From: Cladochytrium replicatum
Taxonomy: Eukaryota > Chytridiomycota > Chytridiomycetes > Cladochytriales > Cladochytriaceae
Length of the DNA stretch: 64,000 nucleotides
NCBI GenBank assembly: GCA_025526935.1
Contig: JAHLKD010000043.1
Location: forward strand, 328,435-392,434
Reading direction: 5' to 3'
The position numbers and the translations under genes are program-made. A model generated the notes under the pieces. The model was not told where the DNA came from. It saw only the letters and a program-made list of their open reading frames with translations, and ran no database searches. Positions 46,701 to 57,198 of the stretch are shown here, piece after piece (position 1 is the stretch's first letter; every line of letters begins with the position of its first letter).

Positions 46701-49602
46701 ATTCGTGGGTTTGGGCTCTCTACTCCGGCACTGGAGGACGTGTTTCTCAAGTTGACCTCGATTGGATATGGGAAGGGCGATGATGGCAACATGGAAGCAG
46801 GGAAAATCGTTGCACCGACACCCCCGACTGCTCTCAAGCACTCCCCGCAGTTCCAAACCCAATTCGTGGGACTCTACTTCTCTCGGTACAAGTTCCTCTT
46901 GCGCCAGCCGAGATACGCTGTCATGGTGATCATAACGCCCGTTATACTTTTCATTTTGTCGATGGTTGTCTCACGGATTTCTGGAACTCCATCAGCCGAT
47001 AACGGATTGAATGTCGTGAAATACGATGGAAGCGATTATCTGTTTGACAATGTGCCCTACTTGTCAGACGTCAGTTTTTCTGGTCCCCGGGCATCGTCAA
47101 CGACACAACCTCGCCCTACTACGACTGGTGGCTTACCCGTTATTAATGCCCAAAACATTTCAGCAGCGTACTTCGACAACATTCGCGATACTACCAACGT
47201 TGGGCAGATTGGAGGGATCAAAGCTAGTATCACACAAGCAGGAAACAGGATCGACGTCACGGCACAGCTTTTCTATAACAAGACCTTCGTACATTCTCCC
47301 GGTATCGCGGTACAAGAGCTTAGTAATGCAATTGTGAGAGCTGTTGGTGGCGAGCAGATAGGGAATTCTTCTACGAGTGTCTTCTGGCAGCCGTTAGTGA
47401 ACGGGGCTCCCACAGCATCAGATACCAGCTTTTTGGTTGCGATTTTTATCATTGCGAACGCGGCAATGTTGCCGTTGAGTGGACTTGCTGTCGAGTTGAT
47501 CAGGTATGACTGAACTTACGAACAACTACGATCAATTAAAATATTGCACACAGGGATCGGAGAGATAAAATTGAGGAACAGCTCTACATCGTCGGACTAA
47601 AGCGGGCCGCCTACTATGCTTCCTCATTTTGCCTGCACGCACCGCTTGCGGAAATCTCCATCATTGTCTTGATGATCTTTGTGGCTGCTTTCCAAGTCCC
47701 TGCGTTCACGTTTAGCTCCGCCGCCATGGGCATGCTGTTCGTTGTCTTATTCGTCCACCAAGCGATGATGATGATCTTCATGTGTAAGTCAAATGACTCA
47801 ATCAACCGACTCCTTCTAACAGGACCATCGATCGTTAGACTTTTTGACTACTCTTTTTAAGAAAGTGGAAGGAATGAATGCCATTGTAGGGTTGATGTCG
47901 TTCTTCCTCGTTGTCTTACCACTTGTTGCCATCATTGTCACCGAATCATTGGGCTTCTTCTCGATTGCGAAATGGATACACATCGCTCTCTCGTTGGCCG
48001 ACCCCTTTTACACTCTCCCTGGTTCGCTCTACAAAATGTATCGGATCTACTTCATTAGCCAGCTTCGCATCCCTCTTCCCCCAGCTATGGATCCTTCGGT
48101 CGGTGTTGTCTTCGCGTCATACTGGGTCCCCGAGAATGAGGTTGTGTGGGGATTCTTCGGAATGATACTGCACGGGATACTATCAAGCGCGGGCTTGGTT
48201 CTGCGTGGAGGAAAGTGGAGGCAGGAGGTTCGGAAAGGGGAGATTCGCGCTCTGCAGAAGTTGGAAAAGCAACACGAGGAAGGTATTCAAGACACCGAGG
48301 ACGATCAGGTTGTCGCAGAGAGAGCGAGGCTATTGGATCAATCCAACACAGATGAACAGCCAGATTCATCGATCACAGAAGGGGTCAGAGAGTTCAAAGT
48401 CAAGGATGCAAGGAAGGTTTACGTGATCCCCAATCCCAACTTTAAAGAAGAGAGGGAGGTGGAAATGAAGACCAAGAAACCTTTTGCATTACCTGTGACA
48501 AAGACGAAGAAGAATATCGAATTGGGCGCCGTAGATGGAGTAACTTTCGGTGTTCGGCGAGGGGAAGTATTCGGATTGCTTGGGCCAAACGTATGTGCAT
48601 TACTTCGAATCTCTTCGCAATTATTGAATCGTATTGAACAGGGTGCGGGAAAGTCGACCTTGCTTTCCATGTCCATTGGTGTCCTTGCTCCGACCGCTGG
48701 GGCACTTGACGTTAAGCTTGCAAATCGTGAAGACGAAATCGCATCTTTCCTTCCTGTCTCGCACGAACATATGGGATACTGCCCTCAGCACGACTCGCTT
48801 TGGTCGCGGCTCACTGTTCAGGAACACCTTTTGCTCTTTGCCTCAATCAAGTTTGGAAACAAGTTAGACGCAATCAACTCGTGGGTTGACGAAGTGGTTG
48901 TTGCGTGTGGGTTAGAAAAATTTAAGAACGTGTGGGCGGAGAATCTGTCAGGAGGAAACAAGAGGAAGCTGTGTTACGCCATCAGTGTTATTGGAGAACC
49001 GACTTTGACATTCTTGGATGAGCCATCTTCAGGGTGAGTGAAACGCGAATGCTTTTTGAACCGGTCCAATTCTGTTTCATATTCGCAGCGTCGACCCAAC
49101 TTCTCGCAGACTGCTATGGAACATGATTCTTTCTGCGAGGCCCCGTCGTGCTACTATTTTAACTACGCATGTTATGGAGGAAGCCGAAGCGCTGTCTTCC
49201 CGCATAGGAATCATGGTCAACGGCCATTTGCGCTGCCTGGGGACAACACAGTATCTCAAATCCCGTTTTGGCTCCGGGTATAATCTCGAAATCTCGACGA
49301 CAGGAGAAAACGAAGAGCGCGTTCAAAATTGGGTTCATTCCAAATTTCCAAATGCAATTGCAGGCAACTCATTCAGACAGGTCTATAAATGGACTGTGCC
49401 AATGAGCGACGTACTTGCAATCGGGGGCGGAGCTCACCTTCCGATCGGACAAGCTTTGGGACGTGTTTTCGAAGAACTGGAGAGGGCAAAGGTCAATGAC
49501 GGGCTTGGAATTGCTGAATACGCGTTTGGGCAGACAAGCTTGGAACAAGCGTTCATGGACATTGCTAAAGACCAGCGTATGATTGTTGGGGCTAACAGTT
49601 AA
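43756..49602 (+). CDS. Full-size ABCA-subfamily ABC transporter
   Basis: A multi-exon gene with TMD-NBD-TMD-NBD layout. A first membrane span near residue 50 precedes a large extracytoplasmic loop with several NxS/T sites. A membrane block follows ([20 protein letters not shown]). NBD1 has [16 protein letters not shown]-loop [13 protein letters not shown], a signature reconstructed across an intron ([13 protein letters not shown]) and [13 protein letters not shown] second TM half follows. NBD2 has [16 protein letters not shown] across an intron, [27 protein letters not shown] and DEPSSGVDPTSR, with [22 protein letters not shown] transporters usually move lipids across membranes. All catalytic motifs are intact in both NBDs, so it is probably functional. 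Confidence 0.92.
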
Positions 49603-50095
49603 TCTTCCTGCTCGACAGTGAAGTTGTGAGAATTGCAAATCAGCAACAATTCCATCGGCATTGCTCCACACATGATCAGTGGCGGGACTTTCGAGAATAT
49701 CGAGTCTTTTGCCAAAACTTCAACTTGGAACGTTCGAGATAACAAAAAATGTTGTCGATGGCTAGCTGTCTTTGATGTGGTGCATACCACGGAGTTCATC
49801 AGTTTGTCAGTTTTATGTATCAGTTTATCATAGCTACTATCCAGTCCACGTCTATTGTTCTGGTGCTGAGCTAGAATCTCATCAGTGTATCTCTGTTTAA
49901 TAAAACTCCAAAAACTCCAAACACGCCGGGAAATCACATACAACGTATTGCAATCGAGCTCACATTAACTCGTGAACGTCAAAATGAGTAAAGCACAATA
50001 GTTTAGCTTTGATTTGAACAAAATCGCAGATTGCAGCTTAAGTGATCAAGATCTTGACAAGACGCGCTGTCTTAATATATGTAGCAAAGAGAGGG
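49603..50095. other. Intergenic sequence between the ABC transporter and the copia LTR
   Basis: It contains the 3' end of the transporter gene. Only short frames occur. The right edge abuts the LTR start at 50096; no 5-bp duplication can be confirmed because the other end of the element is missing. Confidence 0.45.
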
Positions 50096-50313
50096 TGTCG
50101 TAAATAGATGGTTTTTCTAACTTCACTGGATTTATTGAGAAAGACTGTTCTCCTTTTATAGAGCAGAAACGGCAAAGGAAACATCTAGAAAGTAGGAAAA
50201 GAAAAAGAAAAAGAAACTTTTAACTTTCCAAATCAGGTAAACAATCAAGTATATGAATGATTCAGTGGCAGATGAACGGTTCAGGTGTAAATGAACTTTT
50301 CCAATTTACGACA
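50096..50313 (-). mobile_element. Ty1/copia 3' LTR
   Basis: 218 bp bounded by a perfect 10-bp inverted repeat, TGTCGTAAAT and ATTTACGACA, with the TG..CA ends of an LTR. On the minus strand a TATA box (CTATAAAAGGAG) lies inside. A polypurine tract abuts the LTR, followed upstream by copia coding sequence in the same orientation. The matching 5' LTR is not in the window. Confidence 0.8.
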
Positions 50314-50323
50314 CTCCCCCCAC
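50314..50323 (-). other. Polypurine tract of the copia element
   Basis: The minus strand reads GTGGGGGGAG immediately before the LTR TG. This is the expected primer site for plus-strand DNA synthesis in LTR retrotransposons. Confidence 0.7.
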
Positions 50324-50474
50324 AACTGAACTGTGAGAAATAAACAAGTAAGAGGTTAAATGGAATCACAAAAGGTTTAAATTGAACTGAATTCCATTTT
50401 CAATAGAAAGCATAGACAGAAACAAGAGAAAGGAACAAAAACAGGTTCGAGACTCAAGGAAAAACAAGAAAACA

Positions 50475-51489
50475 TCATAGTGATCCATTCATCGTTAAGT
50501 TGAAATTCCAATGAGTGGCCGTAGGTGAGCGAATGTCGGCGGCATTGTCCTTAGTTTCCACGTAGATGGGCCCAATTGTCTCTTGCAGGATTGCGTTGCG
50601 GATAAAGTGAAGGCGAATGTCGATGTGCTTAGTTCGTCCGTGTTCTGTCGGGACTTTGAGGTGACCCATCTCGTGACGATCTCGACTTCAACTCTCCGTG
50701 GCTCTCTCGACAATGGAAGCCAAGTTCTACGCCTTCGCAACTACAGCACAAGAAGCAACATGGCTCAAGATGCTCACTACAGAAATAGCAATACCGACAA
50801 GCCAATCAGTATTTTCGAAGACAATCAAGCGTGTATTGCTCCACCGTTTGCCATGAAAACATATCCACCTGTGGACTTGTGTGTTTCCGCGTCTCCTCCC
50901 CAATCCGCGTCCGAGTATCCGACGATTTCGAATTGTGCTCTCTTGCGGTATTGTATGCCAAAGTTTTGGTACCGTTGATGTATCTGAAGATTCGCTTTGC
51001 AGCGACGATGTCGGCAGCAGTTGGTGAAGACATGTTTCGACTGACTCTGTGAGCGGCGTGCGCAATATCTGGTCGAGTTCTGAGCATCAAGAACATAAGA
51101 CTTCTGAAAGCTTCACAGTAAGGATAGTCTTCACTTGTGATCTCTGCGTTTTCGGCCTTGCTTACATCTTCTGGTGTAGAAACTGGTTTCGACTCTCCCA
51201 TTCCGAATTGTTGAAGGATCAGCCCTGTTGATCGATCCAGTATCCATCTGTTGTTCGCTCAATTCTTATTCCAAGGTATGAAGTTGCCTCGTCTTCAGTG
51301 ATGTTGAATACTTGCTTTAGAATCACTATAGCATATTTCGTCCGTTCCGCTGTTCCAATTACCAACGCGTCTTCCACAAATATTGTGGTGATGACTATTT
51401 CCGCAAATCTGTTACCAGGTAGAAGGTAAACAAAAGAATCTGACTGCAAACGTATGAATCTGTTTGAGGTAAGCCTATAGTCGAACTCT
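50475..51489 (-). pseudogene. Broken Ty1/copia pol fragment (reverse transcriptase end and RNase H)
   Basis: Minus-strand pieces, in order, match the RT C-terminus and connection (VILKQVFNITEDEATSYLGI; KPVSTPEDVSKAENAEITSE; DIAHAAHRVSRNMSSPTAAD; FRYINGTKTLAYNTA), and at the other end the last part of RNase H (EHGRTKHIDIRLHFIRNAIL; YVETKDNAADI). The YVDD box reads FVED. A frameshift and stop lie near 51205-51218. The middle of RNase H is present but inverted. No gag, integrase or 5' LTR is present; the right edge is cut by a different repeat at 51490. It is an inactive remnant. Confidence 0.85.
50680..50840 (+). other. Inverted segment inside the copia RNase H region
   Basis: On the plus strand this segment encodes SVALSTMEAKFYAFATTAQE followed, with a frame slip, by SIFEDNQACIA, the central RNase H block. 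The flanking sequences encode the preceding part (GYVFMANGGA, minus) and the following part (PTEHGRTKHID, minus). The missing middle is exactly what lies inverted between them. Confidence 0.75.
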
Positions 51490-52004
51490 TAACAGTTATT
51501 CCAAGCCGGAATGTTAATAACATTCGGACGGACCGTCCGACGCGAATTTATTAAATGCAGACGGACCATCCAACACGAATTTATTAGCCATGGACAGACC
51601 GTCCAACGCGTTTTTATTAGGCGTGGACGGACCGTCCAACCCATTTTTATTAACCATGGACGGACCTTCCAGATGCAATTTATTCTCCTCCAACTGTAAT
51701 TCATGCTACCTCAATCTCTCTTGTAGCTGGTTTTTCACTAAGTCTTTTCATTTCATGGCCCAGCGATGATGCTGTTGGGAGAGACTCCTTTCATTTCGTG
51801 GGCTAGAGCATGCTACTGGTGTAGAGAACTGATTCTTTGTATTTGTTTGTCCAAAATCTCCACCAACCATACACCTTGATAAGAAGCTTCTCTGCCACGC
51901 CGGGGGTTATCCTTTTTAGGAAACTAGAGGGCAAGACCTGGCCACAGGGTCTTCCTGCTATAGATAGTGGATCTCAACTTCCTCTCCGTCCATACCACAG
52001 CTTC
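51490..52004 (+). repeat. ~515-bp direct repeat, left copy
   Basis: It begins TAACAGTTATTCCAAGCCGG and ends CATACCACAGCTTC. The same sequence, closely similar by eye with small indels, occurs at 62182-62697 in the same orientation. Sequence on either side of the two copies differs. It could be a long terminal repeat-like end, or two insertions of one short element. On the minus strand both copies carry decayed coding-like sequence (GWWRFWTNKHKE block). Confidence 0.75.
51520..51690 (+). repeat. ~33-bp minisatellite with palindromic GGACGGACCGTCC core
   Basis: Five degenerate units of the form GGACGGACCGTCC(A/G)A.GCG.(A/T)TTTATTA lie at the start of the ~515-bp repeat, and recur in the right copy at about 62215-62380. 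The core is a near-perfect palindrome. It looks like a protein-binding or hairpin-forming terminal feature. Confidence 0.6.
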
Positions 52005-52063
52005 CACCGCTGCTATTAGTGCAACTTCCACTCTCGTCAAAGCTAGTCAACAATCTGAAGTAT

Positions 52064-52071
52064 GCTCTCAC
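52064..52071. other. Left 8-bp target-site duplication of the hAT element
   Basis: GCTCTCAC directly precedes the left terminus and is repeated exactly after the right terminus at 59182-59189. Eight base pairs is the standard duplication length for hAT transposons. Confidence 0.9.
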
Positions 52072-52245
52072 TAAGGATCGGCGGGTTTTAGGGTCTTTCG
52101 GGTCGGGTCCGGGTCCATTGACTAAATGTACCCGACCCGAGTGCCGGGTTTTCATGGAAAATTTTCGGGTCGGATCCGGGTCGGGTATCGGGTCCAGTAG
52201 GAAAACCCTTCTCGGGTCAAAAGTCAGACCCGAGTAAAACCCGAT
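52072..52245 (+). repeat. Left hAT terminus, GGGTCGGGT-rich
   Basis: After the 15-bp terminal repeat come many copies of GGGTCGGGTCCGGGT and its complement (CCCGACCC), giving a G/C-rich, hairpin-prone end. Such motifs are common subterminal features of hAT elements and can bind the transposase. Confidence 0.75.
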
Positions 52246-52280
52246 GTGATAGAGAATCTAAAACGAAGCTATTGTTCTTT

Positions 52281-53150
52281 CTGTCCACGCGGACACTTTC
52301 CAAGAAGACGCAATATAAGTTTTGTATGTATCAAACAATTTTGCATCACAACGGACATCGAGGCATGTATTTTCTGTCCACCCGGACACTTTCTCAACTC
52401 ATTGACGTACTTCAGTTATCTCTACCCAATACAACTAACCTCTCTATCAATGTTACTAGCAATAAGATTCTGTCCACCCGGACACTTTCTTAACTCATTG
52501 ACGGTACTTGAGTGATCTCTATCAAGTACAACTAACATCTCTATCAATGTTACTAGCAATAAAATTATGTCCACCCGGACACTTTCTCAACTCATTGACG
52601 GTACTTCAGTGATCTCTATCAAGTACAGCTAACCTCTCTATCAATGTTACTAGCAATAAGATTCTGTCCACCCGGACACTTTCTTAACTCATTGACGGTA
52701 CTTGAGTGATCTCTATCAAGTACAAACTAACATCTCTATCAATGTTACTAGCAATAAGATTCTGTCCACCCGGACACTTTCTCAACTCATTGACGTACTT
52801 CAGTTATCTCTACCCAATACAGCTAACCTCTCTATCAATGTTACTAGCAATACGATTCTGTCCACCCGGACACTTTCTCAACTCATTGACGTACTTCAGT
52901 TATCTCTACCCAATACAGCTAACCTCTCTATCAATGTTACTAGCAATAGGATTCTGTCCACCCGGACACTTTCTCAACTCATTGACGTACTTCAGTTATC
53001 TCTACCCAGTACAACTAACCTCTATCAATGTTACTAGCAATACGATTCTGTCCACCCGGACACTTTCCAAGAAGTCACAACGGAAGTTCTGTAACAAACA
53101 ATTTCTACCACGACAGACCTCGAGAGCTGTGCTTTCTGTGCACCTGGACA
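52281..53150 (+). repeat. Left ~96-bp subterminal repeat array (plus orientation)
   Basis: Copies of the CTGTCCACCCGGACACTTTC block start near 52281, 52374, 52470, 52568, 52664, 52763, 52858, 52954 and 53048, with a degenerate tenth near 53139. The rest of each unit reads CTCAACTCATTGACG..ACTTCAGT..CTCTATC..TACTAGCAAT. Each block carries an inverted repeat TGTCC-ACCC-GGACA. Short frames read through the array (STRTLSQ..) but have no own start context and are not genes. The first and last units differ after the core (CTTTCCAAGAAG). Confidence 0.9.
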
Positions 53151-53187
53151 TTAGAGTCGGTAACGTTCCAGCCACACCACAGCAAAA

Positions 53188-55623
53188 ATGGACGCCGCCT
53201 TTGTTAAACCAAAGCGTAAGGCAGCGTCCGACGCAAGCCAAAGACTAGTGGACAGTCATCCGCTTGACACACGGAAGCGAAGTCTGCCAGCCCCCCAAAT
53301 TTCAGAGGCGTCCAGCGAGGGGAACATCATGCAGGACAAACGCAGACGTGTATCAGGACACTGTGGCAACAACAGCGCTCGAGAGCCGAGCTCCACATCT
53401 TCTTCCAATGACTCCAGCGAGTTGGGCCCGGCTTCTCAGCATGCACCACAGCTTCCTGCCGACGTTAGTTTTGCTGACTCTTCAGTGCGACAGGAGCCTG
53501 CAGCTGGATCAGTTCAACCATCAATGCTTTCATCAGACGCAGATGTTGATAGCATGTCGGACTGTAGAGGTAGTCGAGGCGGCATAGCGAAGGATTACTA
53601 TAAGGTTGATAATGGTCTGAGAACATGTTTGGTTGCGAAATGCAAGTGGAGCCAGAAGGTCGATAAGACGGGATCAACAAAAAACTTCCTCCGGCATCTG
53701 AAAAACCACCATGGAAGTATTGCCAGGTCGCTTGGACTGTTGGACATCGTCCCCAAGGGACAACAGACATTGAATTTCGGCTCGCAGGAGAAGGAGCAAA
53801 ACTTTGTGTTCAATCCAGACGTAGCGTGGCGGTCGATTTTGGACTGGATTGCTGCAGACAATCAGGCTTTTACTGTTGTGGAGAACGAGTTCTTTGTCAG
53901 CATGCTGAAGACTTTTCAGCCAAACTATACACCAAAGACGGCAAAAGCAGTGAAGCAAAAGGAGATGGATCTTTACGATAGGCAGAAGGAGCTCATTAAA
54001 GGTCTGATTGTTGGTTCGCCTTCAAAAGTATCAATAACAGCTGACTGTTGGACATCGAAGAACCAGATTTCTTTTCTTGGAATTACTGCCCACTTCATCA
54101 CGAAAGAATGGGAGCCGCAGGACTTGCTGCTGCAGATGATTCCGATGGTTGGAAAGCATGAAGGCGTCGCCATGGCTAGTCAGCTTGTCAAGTGTCTGGA
54201 TGAATTTGGCATGCTATCGGGTGAACGCTTATTGTGCATTACAACCGACAACGGTTCAAACAACTTTACCATGAGTGCTAAGCTGGAGACGCTCTTGGAA
54301 GATAGGGATATTGCGTGGTCTGCAGAAACTCAACACATGCGGTGTATGGCACACATTATCAATCTTGCAGCAAAGGATTTTATCGATACATTCGCGCCCG
54401 CAGGGGACACAGTCGCAAATGACGATAACTCCGGCGTTAATGTCATAAACCTTCTTCGACGGCTAGTCAGAGGAATCCGGTCTTCCCCAAAACGACGAAG
54501 CTCATTTATTGATTCGTGCCGATTTGTGAAACTGGTTCCTCTATTACCAATTATCGATGTGACAACTCGCTGGAATAGCACGTTCTATATGGTCAAACGA
54601 GCCTTACAGCTACGAGAGGCAATGGACAAAATATGCTGGATTGAAGATTCTTTGAAAGATTGGTCAATAAATCCAAAGCAATGGGAGGTCCTACAGAAGA
54701 TCCGGGATGGTTTGAGTGTTTTCGAGGTTATATCAAAGGCAATCGAAGGGTCTAGATATCCAACACTTCCGCTTGTTATTCCATTTTACAACGATCTTAT
54801 CGATCAACTGGAGGACCTAGAGGATGCAGAATTAGATGAAACTTTCACCAAAGCATTTCGAAATGCACTAGATAAGCTGAGAATATATTACTCAATCGCT
54901 AAGAGCCCGTGTTTAGCAGTTGCTACGGTACTCGATCCTCGTTTTAAGGATCAATATTATCGATTTTCAAAGGCTTGGGAGAAAGATGTAGGAAGGGATC
55001 AGGTCACCCTAGTGCGGAAAGTCTGGGAGGAATCGTATAAGTCACGGAAAATCAAGAACAGTGGTGCCGATGTTTTTGGAAACACGCCAGAACGTCGACA
55101 CGATTCGAGCGGAGCTTCCGGTGATAGACAGAAAAAAACGGACGCTGAACGCTTGAGAGCCATTAGATCCGTTTTCATCTGGCAAGAAGAGATTCCTGAG
55201 GAAAAAGATGAGCTGGATCGCTATCTTGGCGATCAGGTACTCCGCGGTATTGATTCTGATGGGAAGCCAATCAATATTATGGACTGGTGGAAGACCGTTG
55301 GAAGTGTGAACTTTCCAGCCCTAAGCCAGATGGCAATGGACTATTTAGGAATACCAGCAACAAGCGCTCCAGTCGAACGAAAGTTTTCAGCCGGGGTTGA
55401 TTTGGTACCTGCAACTCGCAACCGCCTTGCTCCAAGAACAATAAATGCGTTGATGTGCCGTCATGACTGGTTGCATCAATTGAGTGCGGAAGAACCGTTC
55501 AAAAATGATTCCCTAGATTCAAAAAGTGATGTTAGTGAGGATTTTGTAAAGGTGCATAATTTTGGCGAGGATTTTGATGTGGTATTAGAGTTGGAAGCAA
55601 CTGATGATAACCCACTCTTTTAA
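53188..55623 (+). CDS. hAT-family transposase
   Basis: A single intact frame of 811 aa. After a Ser-rich, basic N-terminus comes a BED-type zinc finger at about 137-175 (C147, C152, H170, H174). The RNase H-like core has ITADCWTSKN with D286, CITTDNGSNNF with D354 and CMAHIINLAA. The D286-D354 spacing of 68 equals that of the Hermes transposase D180-D248. The C-terminal hAT dimerisation region reads PATSAPVERKFSAGV (E730 as likely third acidic residue) then NRLAPRTINALMCRHDWL. It cuts and pastes the element; all key residues are present and there are no stops. It lies 38 bp after the last repeat unit and just before the inverted array. Confidence 0.95.
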   Translation: MDAAFVKPKRKAASDASQRLVDSHPLDTRKRSLPAPQISEASSEGNIMQDKRRRVSGHCGNNSAREPSSTSSSNDSSELGPASQHAPQLPADVSFADSSVRQEPAAGSVQPSMLSSDADVDSMSDCRGSRGGIAKDYYKVDNGLRTCLVAKCKWSQKVDKTGSTKNFLRHLKNHHGSIARSLGLLDIVPKGQQTLNFGSQEKEQNFVFNPDVAWRSILDWIAADNQAFTVVENEFFVSMLKTFQPNYTPKTAKAVKQKEMDLYDRQKELIKGLIVGSPSKVSITADCWTSKNQISFLGITAHFITKEWEPQDLLLQMIPMVGKHEGVAMASQLVKCLDEFGMLSGERLLCITTDNGSNNFTMSAKLETLLEDRDIAWSAETQHMRCMAHIINLAAKDFIDTFAPAGDTVANDDNSGVNVINLLRRLVRGIRSSPKRRSSFIDSCRFVKLVPLLPIIDVTTRWNSTFYMVKRALQLREAMDKICWIEDSLKDWSINPKQWEVLQKIRDGLSVFEVISKAIEGSRYPTLPLVIPFYNDLIDQLEDLEDAELDETFTKAFRNALDKLRIYYSIAKSPCLAVATVLDPRFKDQYYRFSKAWEKDVGRDQVTLVRKVWEESYKSRKIKNSGADVFGNTPERRHDSSGASGDRQKKTDAERLRAIRSVFIWQEEIPEEKDELDRYLGDQVLRGIDSDGKPINIMDWWKTVGSVNFPALSQMAMDYLGIPATSAPVERKFSAGVDLVPATRNRLAPRTINALMCRHDWLHQLSAEEPFKNDSLDSKSDVSEDFVKVHNFGEDFDVVLELEATDDNPLF

Positions 55624-55649
55624 ATATAAATTGTTGTTTAGACTGTTCA

Positions 55650-56780
55650 TCTGTTGAAGTACCGTCCAGGAGTTGAGAAAGCGACCGCCTGGACAGAATC
55701 CTATTACAAGTAGTATTTGTAGAGAGGTTGGTTGTACTTGATCGAGATCAGTGAAGTATCAGTGAAGTACCGTCAATGAGTTGAGAAAGTGTCCGGGTGG
55801 ACAGAATCTTATTGCTAGTAACATTATTAGAGAGGTTAGCTGTACTTGATAGAGATCACTGAAGTACCGTCAATGAGTTGAGAAAGTGTCCGGGTGGACA
55901 GAATCCTATTGCTAGTAACATTGATAGAGAGGTTAGTTGTATTGGGTAGAGATCACTGAAGTACCGTCAATGAGTTGAGAAAGTGTCCGGGTGGACAGAA
56001 TCCTATTGCTAGTAGTATTTGTAGAGAGGTTAGCTGTACCTGATAGAGATTACTGAAGTACCGTCAATGAGTTGAGAAAGTGTCCGGGTGGACAGAATCG
56101 TATTGCTAGTAACATTGATAGAGAGGTTAGCTGTATTGGGTAGAGATAACTGAAGTACGTCAATGAGTTGAGAAAGTGTCCGGGTGGACAGAATCTTATT
56201 GCTAGTAACATTGATAGAGATGTTAGTTTGTACTTGATAGAGATCACTCAAGTACCGTCAATGAGTTAAGAAAGTGTCCGGGTGGACAGAATCTTATTGC
56301 TAGTAACATTGATAGAGAGGTTAGCTGTACTTGATAGAGATCACTGAAGTACCGTCAATGAGTTGAGAAAGTGTCCGGGTGGACATAATTTTATTGCTAG
56401 TAACATTGATAGAGATGTTAGTTGTACTTGATAGAGATCACTCAAGTACCGTCAATGAGTTAAGAAAGTGTCCGGGTGGACAGAATCTTATTGCTAGTAA
56501 CATTGATAGAGAGGTTAGCTGTATTGGGTAGAGATCACTGAAGTACGTCAATGAGTTGAGAAAGTGTCCGGGTGGACAGAATCGTATTGCTAGTAACATT
56601 GATAGAGAGGTTAGTTGTATTGGGTAGAGATCACTGAAGTACCGTAAATGAGTTGAGAAAGTGTCCGGGTGGACAGAATCCTATTGCTAGTAGTATTTGT
56701 AGAGAGGTTAGCTGTACCTGATAGAGATTACTGAAGTACCGTCAATGAGTTGAGAAAGTGTCCGGGTGGACAGAAATCTG
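55650..56780 (-). repeat. Inverted ~96-bp repeat array downstream of the transposase
   Basis: The same unit as the left array in opposite orientation (GAAAGTGTCCGGGTGGACAG). Cores occur near 55791, 55888, 55984, 56081, 56177, 56275, 56371, 56469, 56565, 56661 and 56759, plus a degenerate first copy near 55690. With the left array it forms a potential stem of more than 800 bp around the transposase gene, as in foldback elements. Confidence 0.9.
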
Positions 56781-56814
56781 GGAGACTGAGTGTCACTGTG
56801 TCTGTCTGGGTAGA

Positions 56815-57050
56815 ATAGGATTCTGTCCCCCCGGACACTTTCTCAACTCATTGACGGTACTTCAGTAATTTCTATCAGGTACAGCTAACCTCTCTATTAA
56901 TGTTACTAGCAATAAGATTCTGTCCACCCGGACACTTTCTCAACTCATTTACGGTACTTCAGTGATCTCTATCAAGTACAGCTAACCTCTCTATCAATTT
57001 TACTAGCAATAAGATTCTGTCCACCCGGACAGAATCCTCTCTATCAATGT
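56815..57050 (+). repeat. Three plus-oriented ~96-bp repeat units upstream of the second gene
   Basis: After a 40-bp unique joint following the inverted array, three units (cores near 56826, 56921 and 57018) return to plus orientation. The second gene starts about 150 bp further on. Each hAT gene is thus preceded by plus-oriented units, which may supply promoter elements; that is inference. Confidence 0.85.
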
Positions 57051-57198
57051 TACTAGCCAGTTTCTTCCCTAGCTTATTATTATTTTCAGATCGGGTAGAA
57101 AACTATAGTGTCAGGGAAGTATTATAGCATACATTCCTGCAACATTCCGGCTAAGAACACCGGGCCAGTATCTTCCCACGACAAACAGTACAAACACC

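Noticed and set aside
52281-53150. Regularly spaced repeats that could suggest a CRISPR array
   Set aside because: The whole ~96-bp unit is repeated, with no unique spacers, the units flank a transposase, and the genome is eukaryotic.
52702-53248. Frames within the repeat array giving repeated STRTLSQ or CPPGHFL peptides
   Set aside because: They arise from the near multiple-of-three unit length (96 bp) in several frames; no start context or domain.
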